From JBBDXI01 sp040902425 (GTDB taxonomy: Bacteria > Planctomycetota > Phycisphaerae > Phycisphaerales > UBA1924), in contig JBBDXI010000098.1 in NCBI GenBank assembly GCA_040902425.1, forward strand, positions 1-64,000: DNA of 64,000 nt, written 5' to 3'. This document shows, piece after piece, positions 1-8,718 of the stretch. Position numbers and translations under genes: made by a program. The notes below the pieces were generated by a model. The model ran no database searches and was not told the origin of the DNA. It was given only the letters and a program-made list of their open reading frames with translations. Each line of letters starts with the position of its first letter. Within the stretch, counting starts at the first letter, position 1.

Positions 1-240
1 CCCCCCCCCGCCCCGCATCCTCGGCTCACCTCCCCGCCTCTTCCCCTCCCCACCTCTTCACTCTCCACCCCCCTCCACACCCCCAAAACCCCGCCCCCCC
101 TGTGCACGCCCTGTCGCTTCCCCCCCTCGAACTCCGCGCCCGTTTCCAGTAGACTCCGCCCCGTCGGCGGGGCAAGAGGAAGCCCCCGCAGGCCGGACCC
201 GCGGAGCGCGGCCCGTTACCACAAAAAGGAGTTTGAACCC

Positions 241-687
241 ATGCCCGAGCCCACCCACACCACCGTCATCGGAGCCGACACCAGGATCAAGGGCGAGATG
301 AGCTTCGACGGCTCCGCCCGCATCCTGGGCACCTTCGAGGGCACCATTACCGCCAAGGGCGAGCTGCACGTCGCCGACGGCGCCTCCTGCAAGGCCGTCG
401 TCGAGGCCGGGCGCGTCGCCGTCGACGGCACCATCGAGGGCAACATCACCGCCCGCGACAAGGTCGAGCTCACCGCCCGCGCCAAAGTCAAGGGCGACCT
501 CATCGCCCCCAAGTTCCTCGTCGCCGAGGGCGCCAGCTTCGTCGGCCACGTCACCGTCGGCCCCGACGTCGGCAAGGGCGGCAAGTCCCACGCCCCCAGC
601 GACGGCATGGTCGAGTCCAAGCCCGCCGCCGGCGCCCCCGCCCAGGGCCCCGCCCGCCAGATGGAAATGGCCGGCGCCAAGCGCTGA
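241..687 (+). CDS. bactofilin (polymer-forming cytoskeletal protein)
   Basis: 148 aa. The central region (about residues 8-115) is a run of short beta-strand repeats with regularly spaced Gly, Val and Ile, as in the bactofilin right-handed beta-helix ('TRIKGEMSFDGSARILG', 'EGTITAKGELHVADGA'). Bactofilins polymerise without nucleotide into membrane-associated filaments that shape the cell or place enzymes. The C-terminal 35 residues are Pro/Ala/Gly-rich and probably disordered. The AAGGAG motif 9 nt before the ATG supports the start. A second, zinc-ribbon bactofilin follows 150 bp downstream, so the two may co-assemble (inference). Confidence 0.9.
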   Translation: MPEPTHTTVIGADTRIKGEMSFDGSARILGTFEGTITAKGELHVADGASCKAVVEAGRVAVDGTIEGNITARDKVELTARAKVKGDLIAPKFLVAEGASFVGHVTVGPDVGKGGKSHAPSDGMVESKPAAGAPAQGPARQMEMAGAKR

Positions 688-714
688 GCCTGATGCGCTG
701 CCCGCCGTAACGAC

Positions 715-748
715 CCGGGGCGGGCCCACGCCGCCCCGGCCTCTTTCC
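715..748 (+). terminator. hairpin after first bactofilin gene
   Basis: A perfect 9-bp inverted repeat, CCGGGGCGG (715-723) and CCGCCCCGG (731-739), with a 7-nt loop, begins 28 nt after the bactofilin stop and is followed by a pyrimidine stretch with only three consecutive T. It could end transcription, but the weak T tract leaves this uncertain. Just downstream (about 798-830) is a tandem array of TCATCACC/TCATCACG units of no known role. Confidence 0.4.
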
Positions 749-836
749 ATTCCTGACTCTCGGTCCACTTCGCTTCCGCTCACCGGCTCACCCGCTCACG
801 TCATCACCTCATCACGTCATCACCTCATCAGGTCCG

Positions 837-1289
837 ATGAAGCCCTCCTCCCCACGCAAGCTCCAGTGCTACCACTGCCGCCACCGCTTCGAGGTGTCCT
901 GGCAGACCATGTCCTGCTCCTGCCCCAAGTGCTCCAAGCCCGTCAACGTCGAGGACCTCGTCATCAAGGTCGCCTACTCCGTCCGCAAGATCCAGACCTG
1001 CGGCAAGCTCATCGTCCAGAAAAAAGGCCGCGTCATCGCCCAGACCATCGAGGCCCACGGCGGCGTCGAGGTCGAGGGCATCCTCGAGGGCAACGTCCTC
1101 AGCGGCGGCCCCGTCCGGATCCTCGCCAAGGGCCAGTGGAAGGGCGACTGCGCCGCCCCCTCCCTCGAGGTCCAGCTCGGCGGCCAGATCTCCCGCGGCT
1201 TCTTCACCATCCCCGACCACTCCCTCGCCCTCCTCGACCTCCTCGAGCACAACGCCCAGGCCGCCGGCGCCAACGGCAAGAAACGCTGA
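837..1289 (+). CDS. bactofilin with N-terminal zinc ribbon
   Basis: 150 aa. Residues 9-34 carry Cys11, Cys14, Cys27, Cys29 and Cys32 (CYHC ... CSCPKC), a zinc-ribbon-like cluster. Residues about 45-130 are bactofilin beta-helix repeats ('GGVEVEGILEGNVLSGG'). The family forms nucleotide-independent filaments. The ribbon is an addition seen here and could mediate protein or membrane contacts (inference). The gene lies 150 bp after the first bactofilin on the same strand, and the pair is probably functionally linked. Confidence 0.8.
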   Translation: MKPSSPRKLQCYHCRHRFEVSWQTMSCSCPKCSKPVNVEDLVIKVAYSVRKIQTCGKLIVQKKGRVIAQTIEAHGGVEVEGILEGNVLSGGPVRILAKGQWKGDCAAPSLEVQLGGQISRGFFTIPDHSLALLDLLEHNAQAAGANGKKR

Positions 1290-1407
1290 CCGACAACGGC
1301 TACCCGATCCATCGGCGTTTGACGAGGCAAGCCGTCCTGCGAAATTCTGGGGGCGCCTCGGGAATACCGGGCCTGCAACCGGGCACTTCATGTGTGGAGG
1401 CCGCCGA

Positions 1408-2019
1408 ATGACCAGGCGTCCGCGCAACCCCAGGCGGCGCCCAGACGATTCCGCCATTTTCGACCGCTGGGCCGAGGAGCAGGCGTCGGACCTCTACCGG
1501 TTCGCCTATCGGCTGTGCGGCGAGAGCGCCGGCGCGGAGGATCTCGTGCAGGAGACGTTCTACGAGGTATGGAAGCACCGCGGCCCGTTGCGGGGCATCC
1601 GCGAGCCTCGCGCATGGCTGTTCCTGATCCTGCGCCGACGGTACGCCAGGCTGCGACGGTTCGTGCAGCGGCGTCCGTGGTTCGTGTCTCTCGGTTCTGC
1701 AGAGGCTGAGAGCGTCGAGACGGCACAGCGCGTCAGCCGCATCGAAGCCGCCGACTCGCTCCAGGCGGCGCTGGACGGGATGAGCGACCTGTTCAAGATG
1801 CCGCTGCTTATGGTGATCGTACAGGGGCTTACCTGCGCGCAGGCGGCCGAGGCGCTCGACCTGCCCCTCGGCACCGTGCTCTCCCGCCTACACAGGGCGA
1901 AGCAGCATCTGCGGGACGTGATCAGGCGACAGGAGTCAGTGCGGGCAAGCGAGCCCCGCGCCGAGCCGGGCGGAAGCGCCGCGGACGATCAGCCCCGACT
2001 CCGGATTGGAGGTGCTTGA
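1408..2019 (+). CDS. ECF-type RNA polymerase sigma factor
   Basis: 203 aa, normal ECF size. Region 2 is at about residues 15-80 ('EDLVQETFYEVWKH'), and the region 4 helix-turn-helix is near residues 125-170 ('AAEALDLPLGTVLSRLHRAK'). The ATG at 1408 is preferred over one at 1390 because GGAGG ends 7 nt before it. The gene is translationally coupled to the next one (TGATG, 1-nt overlap), which encodes a membrane protein of anti-sigma layout. The genes behind it encode envelope redox and transglutaminase proteins, so it probably controls an envelope or redox stress regulon that includes its own operon (inference). Confidence 0.9.
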   Translation: MTRRPRNPRRRPDDSAIFDRWAEEQASDLYRFAYRLCGESAGAEDLVQETFYEVWKHRGPLRGIREPRAWLFLILRRRYARLRRFVQRRPWFVSLGSAEAESVETAQRVSRIEAADSLQAALDGMSDLFKMPLLMVIVQGLTCAQAAEALDLPLGTVLSRLHRAKQHLRDVIRRQESVRASEPRAEPGGSAADDQPRLRIGGA

Positions 2020-2765
2020 TGACGCATCAGCACGACGAGGACCTCCGGGCCCTGGAGGAGACGGCGCTCCTCCCCGAGGACGACCCTCGCCGCCGCGAAC
2101 TTGCCGACAGGCTCGAAGGAGCCACGAGCGAGCGGCGCGACGCGTGGTGCGCCATCCTCGCCGAGAACGAGGACCTGCGGCTGAGGCTGCGGGGTGTCGA
2201 GGTGCCGCCCGGCCTGCCCGAGCGCGTCCGGCGCGGGTGCGATGGAGCCACGGCGCGTCGGCGGGCGTTCCCCCTGAGGCGAGCCGCGGTCGCCGCGGCC
2301 GTCCTGCTCGTGGCCGTGCTGGCCGTGCTCGTCGTCCGGTCCGGGCGCGGCCCCACTGCTAGCGCGACCTACCAGTTGGCCACGCTCGCAGCGATGGACC
2401 ACGCGGCCAGGCCCGAGATGACCGTCAAGACGGACGATCTGGACACACTCGCCGAGGCCCTGGGCGATGGCCTCCCGTTTGATTTCAACATCACGAGGCC
2501 GGAGCCCGCCGCGATCCTCCTCGGCGGTCGCCTGTGCAGCTTCGGGGACCGCCCGCTGGTGTACACCTGCTGGCGCATCGGCGCGAAGGAGGTCGCGCTG
2601 TACCAGGTCCGGCGCACGGAGTTCGGGCTCGCCGCGCGCCAGTCGCGTCGAGAGATGGACATCCCGGCGCACGGCTCACGCGAGTCGCGCTGCTGGACCT
2701 GCGTCTGGACGGACGCCGAGTTCGCGTATGTCATGGTCCGTGACCAGAAATCCCTCGCCGGATAG
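2019..2765 (+). CDS. predicted transmembrane anti-sigma factor
   Basis: 248 aa. An acidic cytoplasmic N-terminus (1-85) has the 'VPPGLPERVRRG' type segment common before the membrane span of anti-sigma proteins. One strong transmembrane helix lies at about 88-107 (VLLVAVLAVLVV). A periplasmic domain of about 140 residues contains Cys residues and a CWTC motif near the C-terminus, which could sense redox state (inference). The start ATG overlaps the stop of the sigma gene and has GGAGG 6 nt upstream. No classic zinc-binding HxxxCxxC motif is visible, so the class of anti-sigma factor is unassigned. Confidence 0.65.
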   Translation: MTHQHDEDLRALEETALLPEDDPRRRELADRLEGATSERRDAWCAILAENEDLRLRLRGVEVPPGLPERVRRGCDGATARRRAFPLRRAAVAAAVLLVAVLAVLVVRSGRGPTASATYQLATLAAMDHAARPEMTVKTDDLDTLAEALGDGLPFDFNITRPEPAAILLGGRLCSFGDRPLVYTCWRIGAKEVALYQVRRTEFGLAARQSRREMDIPAHGSRESRCWTCVWTDAEFAYVMVRDQKSLAG

Positions 2766-2827
2766 GCGATGGGCGCTCCATAGTGGGCCTCTCCAATGCA
2801 CTCAGACTCACACTCAAGGAGATCACG

Positions 2828-3334
2828 ATGACGAAGCTGACCACGACCGTGCTCACCCTCGCCGCCTCCCTTGTCCTTGTCGTCGCCCTCGCGGGCGTGG
2901 GCCGCGCGAGCTCCACCCAGCCCGCTTCCAGCCAACCCCGCACCGACGCCACGATGCAGCAGGCGAAGGTGATCGCCGTCAAGTTTCACGCCGACTGGTG
3001 CGGGTTCTGCAAGGCGATGGGGCCGACTTTCGAGGAGCTCCAAGCGAAGTTCGATCGGGAGCCGGTCCTGTACGTCGAGTTCGACCAGACGCGCGAGTTC
3101 GGCCGCCGACAGTCCGCGTACATGGCCAGCGCCCTTGGGCTCGACCGCGTGTGGATGGAGAACGGGGGCAAGACCGGCTTCGTCCTGCTCATTGACGCCG
3201 GCACCAAGGAGGTCGCGCAGCGCCTGTCCCATGAGCAGTCCCTCAAGGACATGGGCGCGGCGCTCCAGAGCGTGGTAGCGAAAGCCAACAAGCCGGCGGC
3301 CGGGTCGGAGCATCCCGAGCATCCGAAGAGGTAA
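2828..3334 (+). CDS. exported thioredoxin-fold protein
   Basis: 168 aa. An N-terminal hydrophobic segment (about 6-25) acts as signal peptide or anchor. A thioredoxin-like domain follows, with active site WCGFC (Cys58, Cys61) after 'KFHAD', and a cis-Pro region is not obvious. It probably works as a periplasmic thiol-disulfide oxidoreductase. AAGGAG 5 nt before ATG 2828 supports this start over the upstream in-frame ATG at 2783. Its place between an ECF sigma pair and another thioredoxin-domain protein supports an envelope redox role. The partner that reduces it is not encoded nearby as a complete DsbD. Confidence 0.85.
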   Translation: MTKLTTTVLTLAASLVLVVALAGVGRASSTQPASSQPRTDATMQQAKVIAVKFHADWCGFCKAMGPTFEELQAKFDREPVLYVEFDQTREFGRRQSAYMASALGLDRVWMENGGKTGFVLLIDAGTKEVAQRLSHEQSLKDMGAALQSVVAKANKPAAGSEHPEHPKR

Positions 3335-3385
3335 CTCCGGTCCCCGACGCCACGGAACCCGCCACCACACGGAGGACCCAGTCCA

Positions 3386-4723
3386 ATGCTGGTACTTTTC
3401 GCAACGATGCTCACCTGCTGCCAGCAGCCGCAGGGATCGGCTCAACCCGCCGTCGAGCCCATCCCCCATGTCGTCACCGCGGACATCCAGGCGGGCATCG
3501 AACGGCACATCGAGGAGCAGACGCGCCTCGGCGGGGGGCACTTCACGCTACCCCTGAAGGACAAGGAACTCCGCTTGAAACTGGTCCGCGTCCACACGGA
3601 GTACCTCGCCAACCTGGGGCCTCGCCGCCACTTCGCGTGCGTGGACCTCGCCAGCGTCGAGGGCGACGTGTACGACGTGGACTTCTTCCTCTCAGGCGAT
3701 CCCGGCGCCATGACGGTCACCGAGACCACGGTCCACAAGATCAACGGCCGGCCGTTGTACGTCTGGAAGCGGAGCCCCGACGACACGTGGGCGCGGGCCG
3801 CGGTTGAGGGCGCCTCCCCGGCGCTGCTGGGCGTCGTGGAAGGCCGCGATCGTTTCGAGTTCATCTATCAGGTCACTCTGCCGCCTCTCGATGATGCCGC
3901 GCGCATGTGGATTCCGCTCCCCGCGTCCGACGAGTTCCAGTCCGCCCGCGTCACGACGATCACGACGCCGGGCGCGCGGCGCATCCTCACGGACGACCGG
4001 TTCGGCAACAAGGTGCTGTTCCTGGAACTTGGCCCGCGGGACAGCGGAGGGGCGATCGAGGTGCGCGCCGAGGTCGATCGCCGGGAGAAGGCCGCGTACC
4101 GCGACGAGCGATCCACGCCCGAGGAGTTCCTTGCGCCAGAACGCTCGGCGCCGGTCAACGACGAGTTCCGCAGGATTGCCTCGGAAGCCCTCGATGGCAA
4201 GAAGGGCGAGCTCGTCCGTGCACGGGCCCTGTACGACCACACGATCGACCACATGCGTTACATGAAGCACGGCGATTACGGGAGGGGCAACGCGCAGCAC
4301 GCCTGTGACGCCGGCACGGGCAACTGCACGGAGTATCACTCGTACTTCATCGCGCTGGCCCGCGCGTCGGACCCGCCCATCCCGGCGCGATTCGCCATCG
4401 GCGCCGCCATCCCCTCCGAGCGGGACGAGGGCGGGATCGACGGGTACCACTGCTGGGCCGAGTTCCACGCCGACGGGAGGTGGTGGCCGGTGGATATCAG
4501 CGAGGCCGACAAGTACTCGGGCCTGGCGACGTACTACTTCGGGCACCACCCGGCCAACCGCGTCGAGCTGAGCCGGGGGCGTGACCTGATGGTCGAGCCC
4601 GGCCCGGTCTCCGGGCCCATCAACTTCCTCGCCGACCCCGTGCTCGAGGTGGCGGGCAAGCCGGTCCCCGTCAAGCCGCGCTATGGCTTCCGCCGGCTCG
4701 CCGACGACACCGGCGCTCCGTGA
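3386..4723 (+). CDS. exported transglutaminase-like cysteine protease-fold protein
   Basis: 445 aa. A short hydrophobic N-terminus with CC at residues 11-12 is lipoprotein- or signal-like. A transglutaminase core occupies about 255-400 with a visible Cys-His-Asp triad: Cys314 in 'GNCTEYH', His355 in 'GYHCWAEF' and Asp370 in 'WWPVDIS'. Such bacterial proteins act as peptidases, hydrolases or crosslinkers in the envelope, and the substrate cannot be read from sequence. The N-terminal 240 residues resemble the beta-rich region that usually precedes this core. Its stop overlaps the next gene by GTGA, which indicates one operon. Confidence 0.85.
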   Translation: MLVLFATMLTCCQQPQGSAQPAVEPIPHVVTADIQAGIERHIEEQTRLGGGHFTLPLKDKELRLKLVRVHTEYLANLGPRRHFACVDLASVEGDVYDVDFFLSGDPGAMTVTETTVHKINGRPLYVWKRSPDDTWARAAVEGASPALLGVVEGRDRFEFIYQVTLPPLDDAARMWIPLPASDEFQSARVTTITTPGARRILTDDRFGNKVLFLELGPRDSGGAIEVRAEVDRREKAAYRDERSTPEEFLAPERSAPVNDEFRRIASEALDGKKGELVRARALYDHTIDHMRYMKHGDYGRGNAQHACDAGTGNCTEYHSYFIALARASDPPIPARFAIGAAIPSERDEGGIDGYHCWAEFHADGRWWPVDISEADKYSGLATYYFGHHPANRVELSRGRDLMVEPGPVSGPINFLADPVLEVAGKPVPVKPRYGFRRLADDTGAP

Positions 4724-7236
4724 CGCCGGCAACGCAGATCGCCATGACAAGGACGCGCACGCTCATCTACGGAACACTGGCCAGCGCCGTCGTCGGAATC
4801 GCCGTATGGCAGGTCGCTCAGCCCGAGCGGCAGCCCGTGGACCACACGCAGGAGCCGCGCAACCCGGACGGCTCGTGGAAGCACACCAATCGCCTCGCGG
4901 ACTCGACCAGCCCCTACCTGCTCCAGCACGCCCACAACCCGGTGGACTGGTACCCGTGGGGCCCCGAGGCCCTGGAACGGGCGAAGAGGGAGGACAAGCC
5001 GATCTTCCTCTCCGTCGGGTACTCGACGTGCTACTGGTGCCACGTCATGGAGCGGGAGGTCTTCGAGAACGAGGAGATCGCCCGGCTAATGAACGAGCGG
5101 TTCGTGTGCATCAAGGTGGACCGCGAGGAGCGCCCTGACCTCGACGAGATCTACATGATGGCCACCCAGCTCATGACCCAGCACGGCGGGTGGCCCAACA
5201 GCGTCTTCCTGACCCCTGACCTCCAGCCGTTCTTCGCCGGGACGTACTTCGGGCCGACGGACCAGCCCGGCCGACCGGGGTTCGGGACGCTGGTGACCCA
5301 ACTCGGTGATGCGTGGGAGGGTCAGCGCGACACGATCAACGAGGTCTCGGGACGAGCCGCCGACGCGATCAAGAACATGCTGGGCGAGCGGCTGGCGTCG
5401 GTTCCCAAAGCGACGCTTGACGGCGCGCTGGTGGACAGCGCCGTGCAGCAGATTGCCGCGAGCTACGACCCGCGCGACGGCGGGTTCGGCCTGGCGCCCA
5501 AGTTCCCCAGCGATTTCTACTACTCGTTCCTGCTGGACGTGCATGCGCGTCGGACGGCCGCCGGGAACAAGGATATACAGACGCTTGCGATTGCGATCAG
5601 CACGCTCGACGCGATGGCCGCGGGCGGCATCCACGACCACGTGGGCGGCGGGTTCCACCGCTACGCGACCGACGGCCAGTGGAAGGTGCCGCACTTCGAG
5701 AAGATGCTCTACAACCAGGCGCACCTGGCGGTCGGGTACCTTGACGCGTCCAGCGCCACCGGCGAGCAGCGGCACGCGGACACCGCCCGCGGGATCTTCC
5801 GCTTCGTCGCCGAGGTATTCACCGGCCCACAGGGTCAGTTCTACTCGGCCCTGGACGCCGAGACCGATGCGGTCGAAGGCGCCTACTACACATGGACGCG
5901 CGAGCAGATCACGAGCGTGCTTGGCGATGCCGATGCTGCGGAGTTCCTTGTAGCCTTCGAGCTCGCCGACGTGCCGATCTTCCCCGGGCACAAGCACCCC
6001 GAGGGCGGGACGCTCGTGAAGAGGGCCCGCGGCGTGGCGAACACGCCCGAGATCGACGCGATGCTGGGCAGGCTCGCGGCCGTGCGCCAGGCGCGCAAGC
6101 TGCCGCGCCTCGACGACAAGGCGATCGCCGCATGGGACGGCATGATGATCGACGCGTACGCGCGCGGGGCGGAGGTCTTGAAGGACGACGCGTACCGCGC
6201 GGCGGGGGTGAAGGCGGCGGAGTTCGTGCTGGAGAAGATGACGGCGTCTGACGGACGCCTGCTCCGCTCCGTGCGGCTCGCTGCCGATGCGAAGGCGCCG
6301 CCGTCCGCTCAGGAGGGGTTTCTTGAGGACTACGCCTTCATGATCCGCGGCCTGCTCGCGCTACACCGCGTGGAGCCGGATGCCGCTCGAAGTGCCAAGT
6401 GGCTCGACGCCGCCAAGACGCTGCAGGCGAAGGCCGACGAACTATTCTGGGATAAGGACGGCGGCGGGTACTTCTTCGCCACGCCGCAGCCCGACCTGAT
6501 CGCCCGCGGCAAGGACATCGGCGATAACGCGACTCCCGGCGGCAACAGCGTCATGGCCCACAACCTGATCGAGCTGGCCGCGGCGACCGGAGATGGCGCG
6601 CACCGGGCGAGGGCCGAGCGTCTTCTCGGTGCGTTCTCCGGCGCCATGGCGCAGTCACCCCGAGGAAGCGTTCACATGGTGCACGCGGTCCAGCGTCTGC
6701 TCTCACAGCCGCCCGGCGCGCCCGCAATCGAGATCAAGCCTCCGTCGTCCGCCGCCCCCCAGGTCGTACCGGCGATCTCCGATTCCTCGGCGCACGTCAA
6801 GGTTGAGGCGAGCGTCGAACCCACCTCGGCAGCGCCCGGCGACACGGTCACCGTCACGGCCACGCTCCGCATCGACGACGGCTGGCACGTCAACGCCAAC
6901 CCGGCCTCGGCTGATTTCCTCATCGCGACGCTGGTGGACGTCCGAGCGAACGCGCCGCCGGGCGCGGCGGAGACTCCGAAGATCGACGTCGTCGAGATCT
7001 CCTATCCCAAATCCTCGATCCTCAAGTCCAAGGGACTAGGCACGGATGCCATCAGGGTGTACAGCGGGCTTGCCCGAGTCATCATCGCCGTGCGCCTTCC
7101 AGCGGAGGCACCGACCGGCGCCGTGATCTCCCTGCGCGTTCTGGCGAAGTTCCAGGCGTGCAGCGACGACGGCGTGTGCCTGCTCCCCGCCGAATGGGCC
7201 GGAGACATCTCCGTCCGAGTGAGGGCCACGCCGTGA
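4720..7236 (+). CDS. DUF255 thioredoxin-domain protein fused to DsbD N-terminal-like domain
   Basis: 838 aa. Residues about 55-215 form the DUF255/SSP411-YyaL thioredoxin domain ('NPVDWYPWG', CYWC at Cys104-Cys107, 'GGWPNSVFLTPD'). Residues 215-660 form the (alpha/alpha)6 glycosidase-like barrel of that family ('HDHVGGGFHRYATD', 'PHFEKMLYNQA'). Residues about 695-838 look like the periplasmic DsbD alpha domain ('DGWHVNANPAS', 'FQACSDDGVCLLPAEW'), with two Cys. The fusion links a thioredoxin fold to a disulfide-exchange module. An N-terminal hydrophobic segment suggests export. The start is GTG 4720 (coupled) or ATG 4744. Confidence 0.85.
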   Translation: MTPATQIAMTRTRTLIYGTLASAVVGIAVWQVAQPERQPVDHTQEPRNPDGSWKHTNRLADSTSPYLLQHAHNPVDWYPWGPEALERAKREDKPIFLSVGYSTCYWCHVMEREVFENEEIARLMNERFVCIKVDREERPDLDEIYMMATQLMTQHGGWPNSVFLTPDLQPFFAGTYFGPTDQPGRPGFGTLVTQLGDAWEGQRDTINEVSGRAADAIKNMLGERLASVPKATLDGALVDSAVQQIAASYDPRDGGFGLAPKFPSDFYYSFLLDVHARRTAAGNKDIQTLAIAISTLDAMAAGGIHDHVGGGFHRYATDGQWKVPHFEKMLYNQAHLAVGYLDASSATGEQRHADTARGIFRFVAEVFTGPQGQFYSALDAETDAVEGAYYTWTREQITSVLGDADAAEFLVAFELADVPIFPGHKHPEGGTLVKRARGVANTPEIDAMLGRLAAVRQARKLPRLDDKAIAAWDGMMIDAYARGAEVLKDDAYRAAGVKAAEFVLEKMTASDGRLLRSVRLAADAKAPPSAQEGFLEDYAFMIRGLLALHRVEPDAARSAKWLDAAKTLQAKADELFWDKDGGGYFFATPQPDLIARGKDIGDNATPGGNSVMAHNLIELAAATGDGAHRARAERLLGAFSGAMAQSPRGSVHMVHAVQRLLSQPPGAPAIEIKPPSSAAPQVVPAISDSSAHVKVEASVEPTSAAPGDTVTVTATLRIDDGWHVNANPASADFLIATLVDVRANAPPGAAETPKIDVVEISYPKSSILKSKGLGTDAIRVYSGLARVIIAVRLPAEAPTGAVISLRVLAKFQACSDDGVCLLPAEWAGDISVRVRATP

Positions 7237-7431
7237 GCGCATGTGATCGACTCAAGATGCTCTCCCTCCGCGCCGAGGAGCCCCCGCCAAAGTCCAGCCC
7301 GAGTTGGCACCCCGCTGGCGCAGCACCATGGCGTCAATATAGCCGCTCCCGCCCAGGCCGCCGCCCCCGGCCCCCGCTGAAACAGGCCGCCCGGGCGTCC
7401 CCGCCCGCGCGGCCCATGCCCCCCCGCGTGC

Positions 7432-8079
7432 TCACGACAGCGACGGCACGCACACCACCGGCACTTCGATCTTCCGCCCCGCGACCTCGACCCTCACGCA
7501 CGTCAGGGCCCGGTGCGCGTGGAAGCCCGCGCTCACGCTGAAGGCCGTCGCGTAGCCGTCGTCGTGGCACGTCGGCGCGTTCCTCAGCCTCAGCACCGGC
7601 ACCGTCGCGTGCGTGTCGCACTCCGTCAGCACCGTGCTGTACCCGCGCCCGCCGTTGCTCCCGCTCGCCAGGACGATCACCCGGTCCTGCGACTGGTACG
7701 CGCTGAACACCAGGTTCGACGGGCACACCTCGTGCCACACGTGGGTCACCACCGGCCGGCTCACGACCACGTGAGGCCGCGAGATCACCACGGGCGGCCG
7801 CGAGATCACCACCGGCGGCGCCCCGATCCGGATCGAGAAGCTCACCCCGCCCTTGCGGTCCCGGTCGTGGTCGTGCCCGCGCCCGTGGTCGTGCCCGCGG
7901 CCCTTTTCGCGATCGCCGCCGCGCCCGCGGTCGTCGTCGCGCCCCTTCCCCGAGTCACGGCCCCGCCCGCGCCGGTCGTCATCGTCCGGCGCGGCACCCA
8001 TCGCCGCGCCCGCCAGCCCCGCCATGGCCGCGAAGGCCAGGACCCGACCCGCCGTCCGCATCGTTCTGTTCCTGAACAT
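7432..8079 (-). CDS. exported hypothetical protein with Asp/Arg/Gly-rich linker
   Basis: 215 aa. A signal peptide (about 1-30, AFAAMAGLAGAAMGA) is followed by a low-complexity region rich in Asp, Arg, Gly and His (about 32-75), then repeats of 'PPVVISRP', then a C-terminal domain with four Cys. AAGGAG 6 nt before ATG 8079 fixes the start. I do not recognise the family. It is convergent with the redox operon. The charged linker resembles basic secreted linkers common in planctomycetes, and no function can be assigned. Confidence 0.7.
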   Translation of the reverse strand: MFRNRTMRTAGRVLAFAAMAGLAGAAMGAAPDDDDRRGRGRDSGKGRDDDRGRGGDREKGRGHDHGRGHDHDRDRKGGVSFSIRIGAPPVVISRPPVVISRPHVVVSRPVVTHVWHEVCPSNLVFSAYQSQDRVIVLASGSNGGRGYSTVLTECDTHATVPVLRLRNAPTCHDDGYATAFSVSAGFHAHRALTCVRVEVAGRKIEVPVVCVPSLS

Positions 8080-8382
8080 GGCCCGCTCCTTCGTCGAGGC
8101 GGTGCGGCACCCTCGCCGCCACGCGGCGGCGCTGACCCGCACCGGGTTCGTGCTTCTCGGGGCCGGGCGGGCTTCGTCTCGCGGCCCCGCGGCCGCGGCC
8201 CGCCCCAGCCCCCTTGTCGAGGCCCCGGGCTCAACTTAGTGCCCACAAGCCTCGCAAGCCATACGCACCCGGACCGGCTCTATTGCACCGCTTCCGAGGG
8301 CCGCCAGACCGGGCATTATCGGGCTCAGACGGCCGCGCCCCGGTCGGTACACTCGGCACCCCAGCCACCCCCGGAGAGCGCC
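8080..8382. other. intergenic region between divergent genes
   Basis: 303 bp between the start of the exported Asp/Arg-rich protein and a small membrane protein gene. It should hold both divergent promoters, but I see no clear -35/-10 pair, operator palindrome or RNA gene. Confidence 0.4.
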
Positions 8383-8715
8383 ATGTTCGGGATCATCCTG
8401 CTCATCTGCATCTACATCGTCCTGGGCTTCATGCTCGCCTGGATCGCCGGGGTTGTGGCGCGCGAAGATGTCGAGGTCAAGACCGGGGTCATCATCCTGG
8501 TCCTGACGGGGATCGCCTCGATCGCCCTCGGCCTGGGCCTCAACGAGATGGCGCCCGACGCGGCCGCCTGGATCCTGCCCTTCCTCCAGTTCGGCCTGCT
8601 CACCGCGCTGATCGCGCTGATCGCGAAGCTCAGCTGGAAGCACTCGCTGATCATCGCGCTCATCTACACCGTGCTGATCACCGTGCTGGTCCTGGGCCTC
8701 CGTTCGTGCATGTGA
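8383..8715 (+). CDS. small four-helix membrane protein
   Basis: 110 aa, almost entirely hydrophobic, with about four transmembrane helices (3-25, 33-53, 64-82, 87-107) separated by short polar loops. 'GLGLNEMAPDAAAW' lies in the central loop. No family recognised. The start ATG 8383 follows GGAGAG by 4 nt. It stands alone and runs convergently into the dockerin-bearing dehydrogenase gene 3 bp away. Confidence 0.6.
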   Translation: MFGIILLICIYIVLGFMLAWIAGVVAREDVEVKTGVIILVLTGIASIALGLGLNEMAPDAAAWILPFLQFGLLTALIALIAKLSWKHSLIIALIYTVLITVLVLGLRSCM

Positions 8716-8718
8716 CGG

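Noticed and set aside
58..783. Long minus-strand frame opposite the first bactofilin
   Set aside because: Gly/Ala/Val-rich shadow of the plus-strand gene. No motif, no ribosome site.
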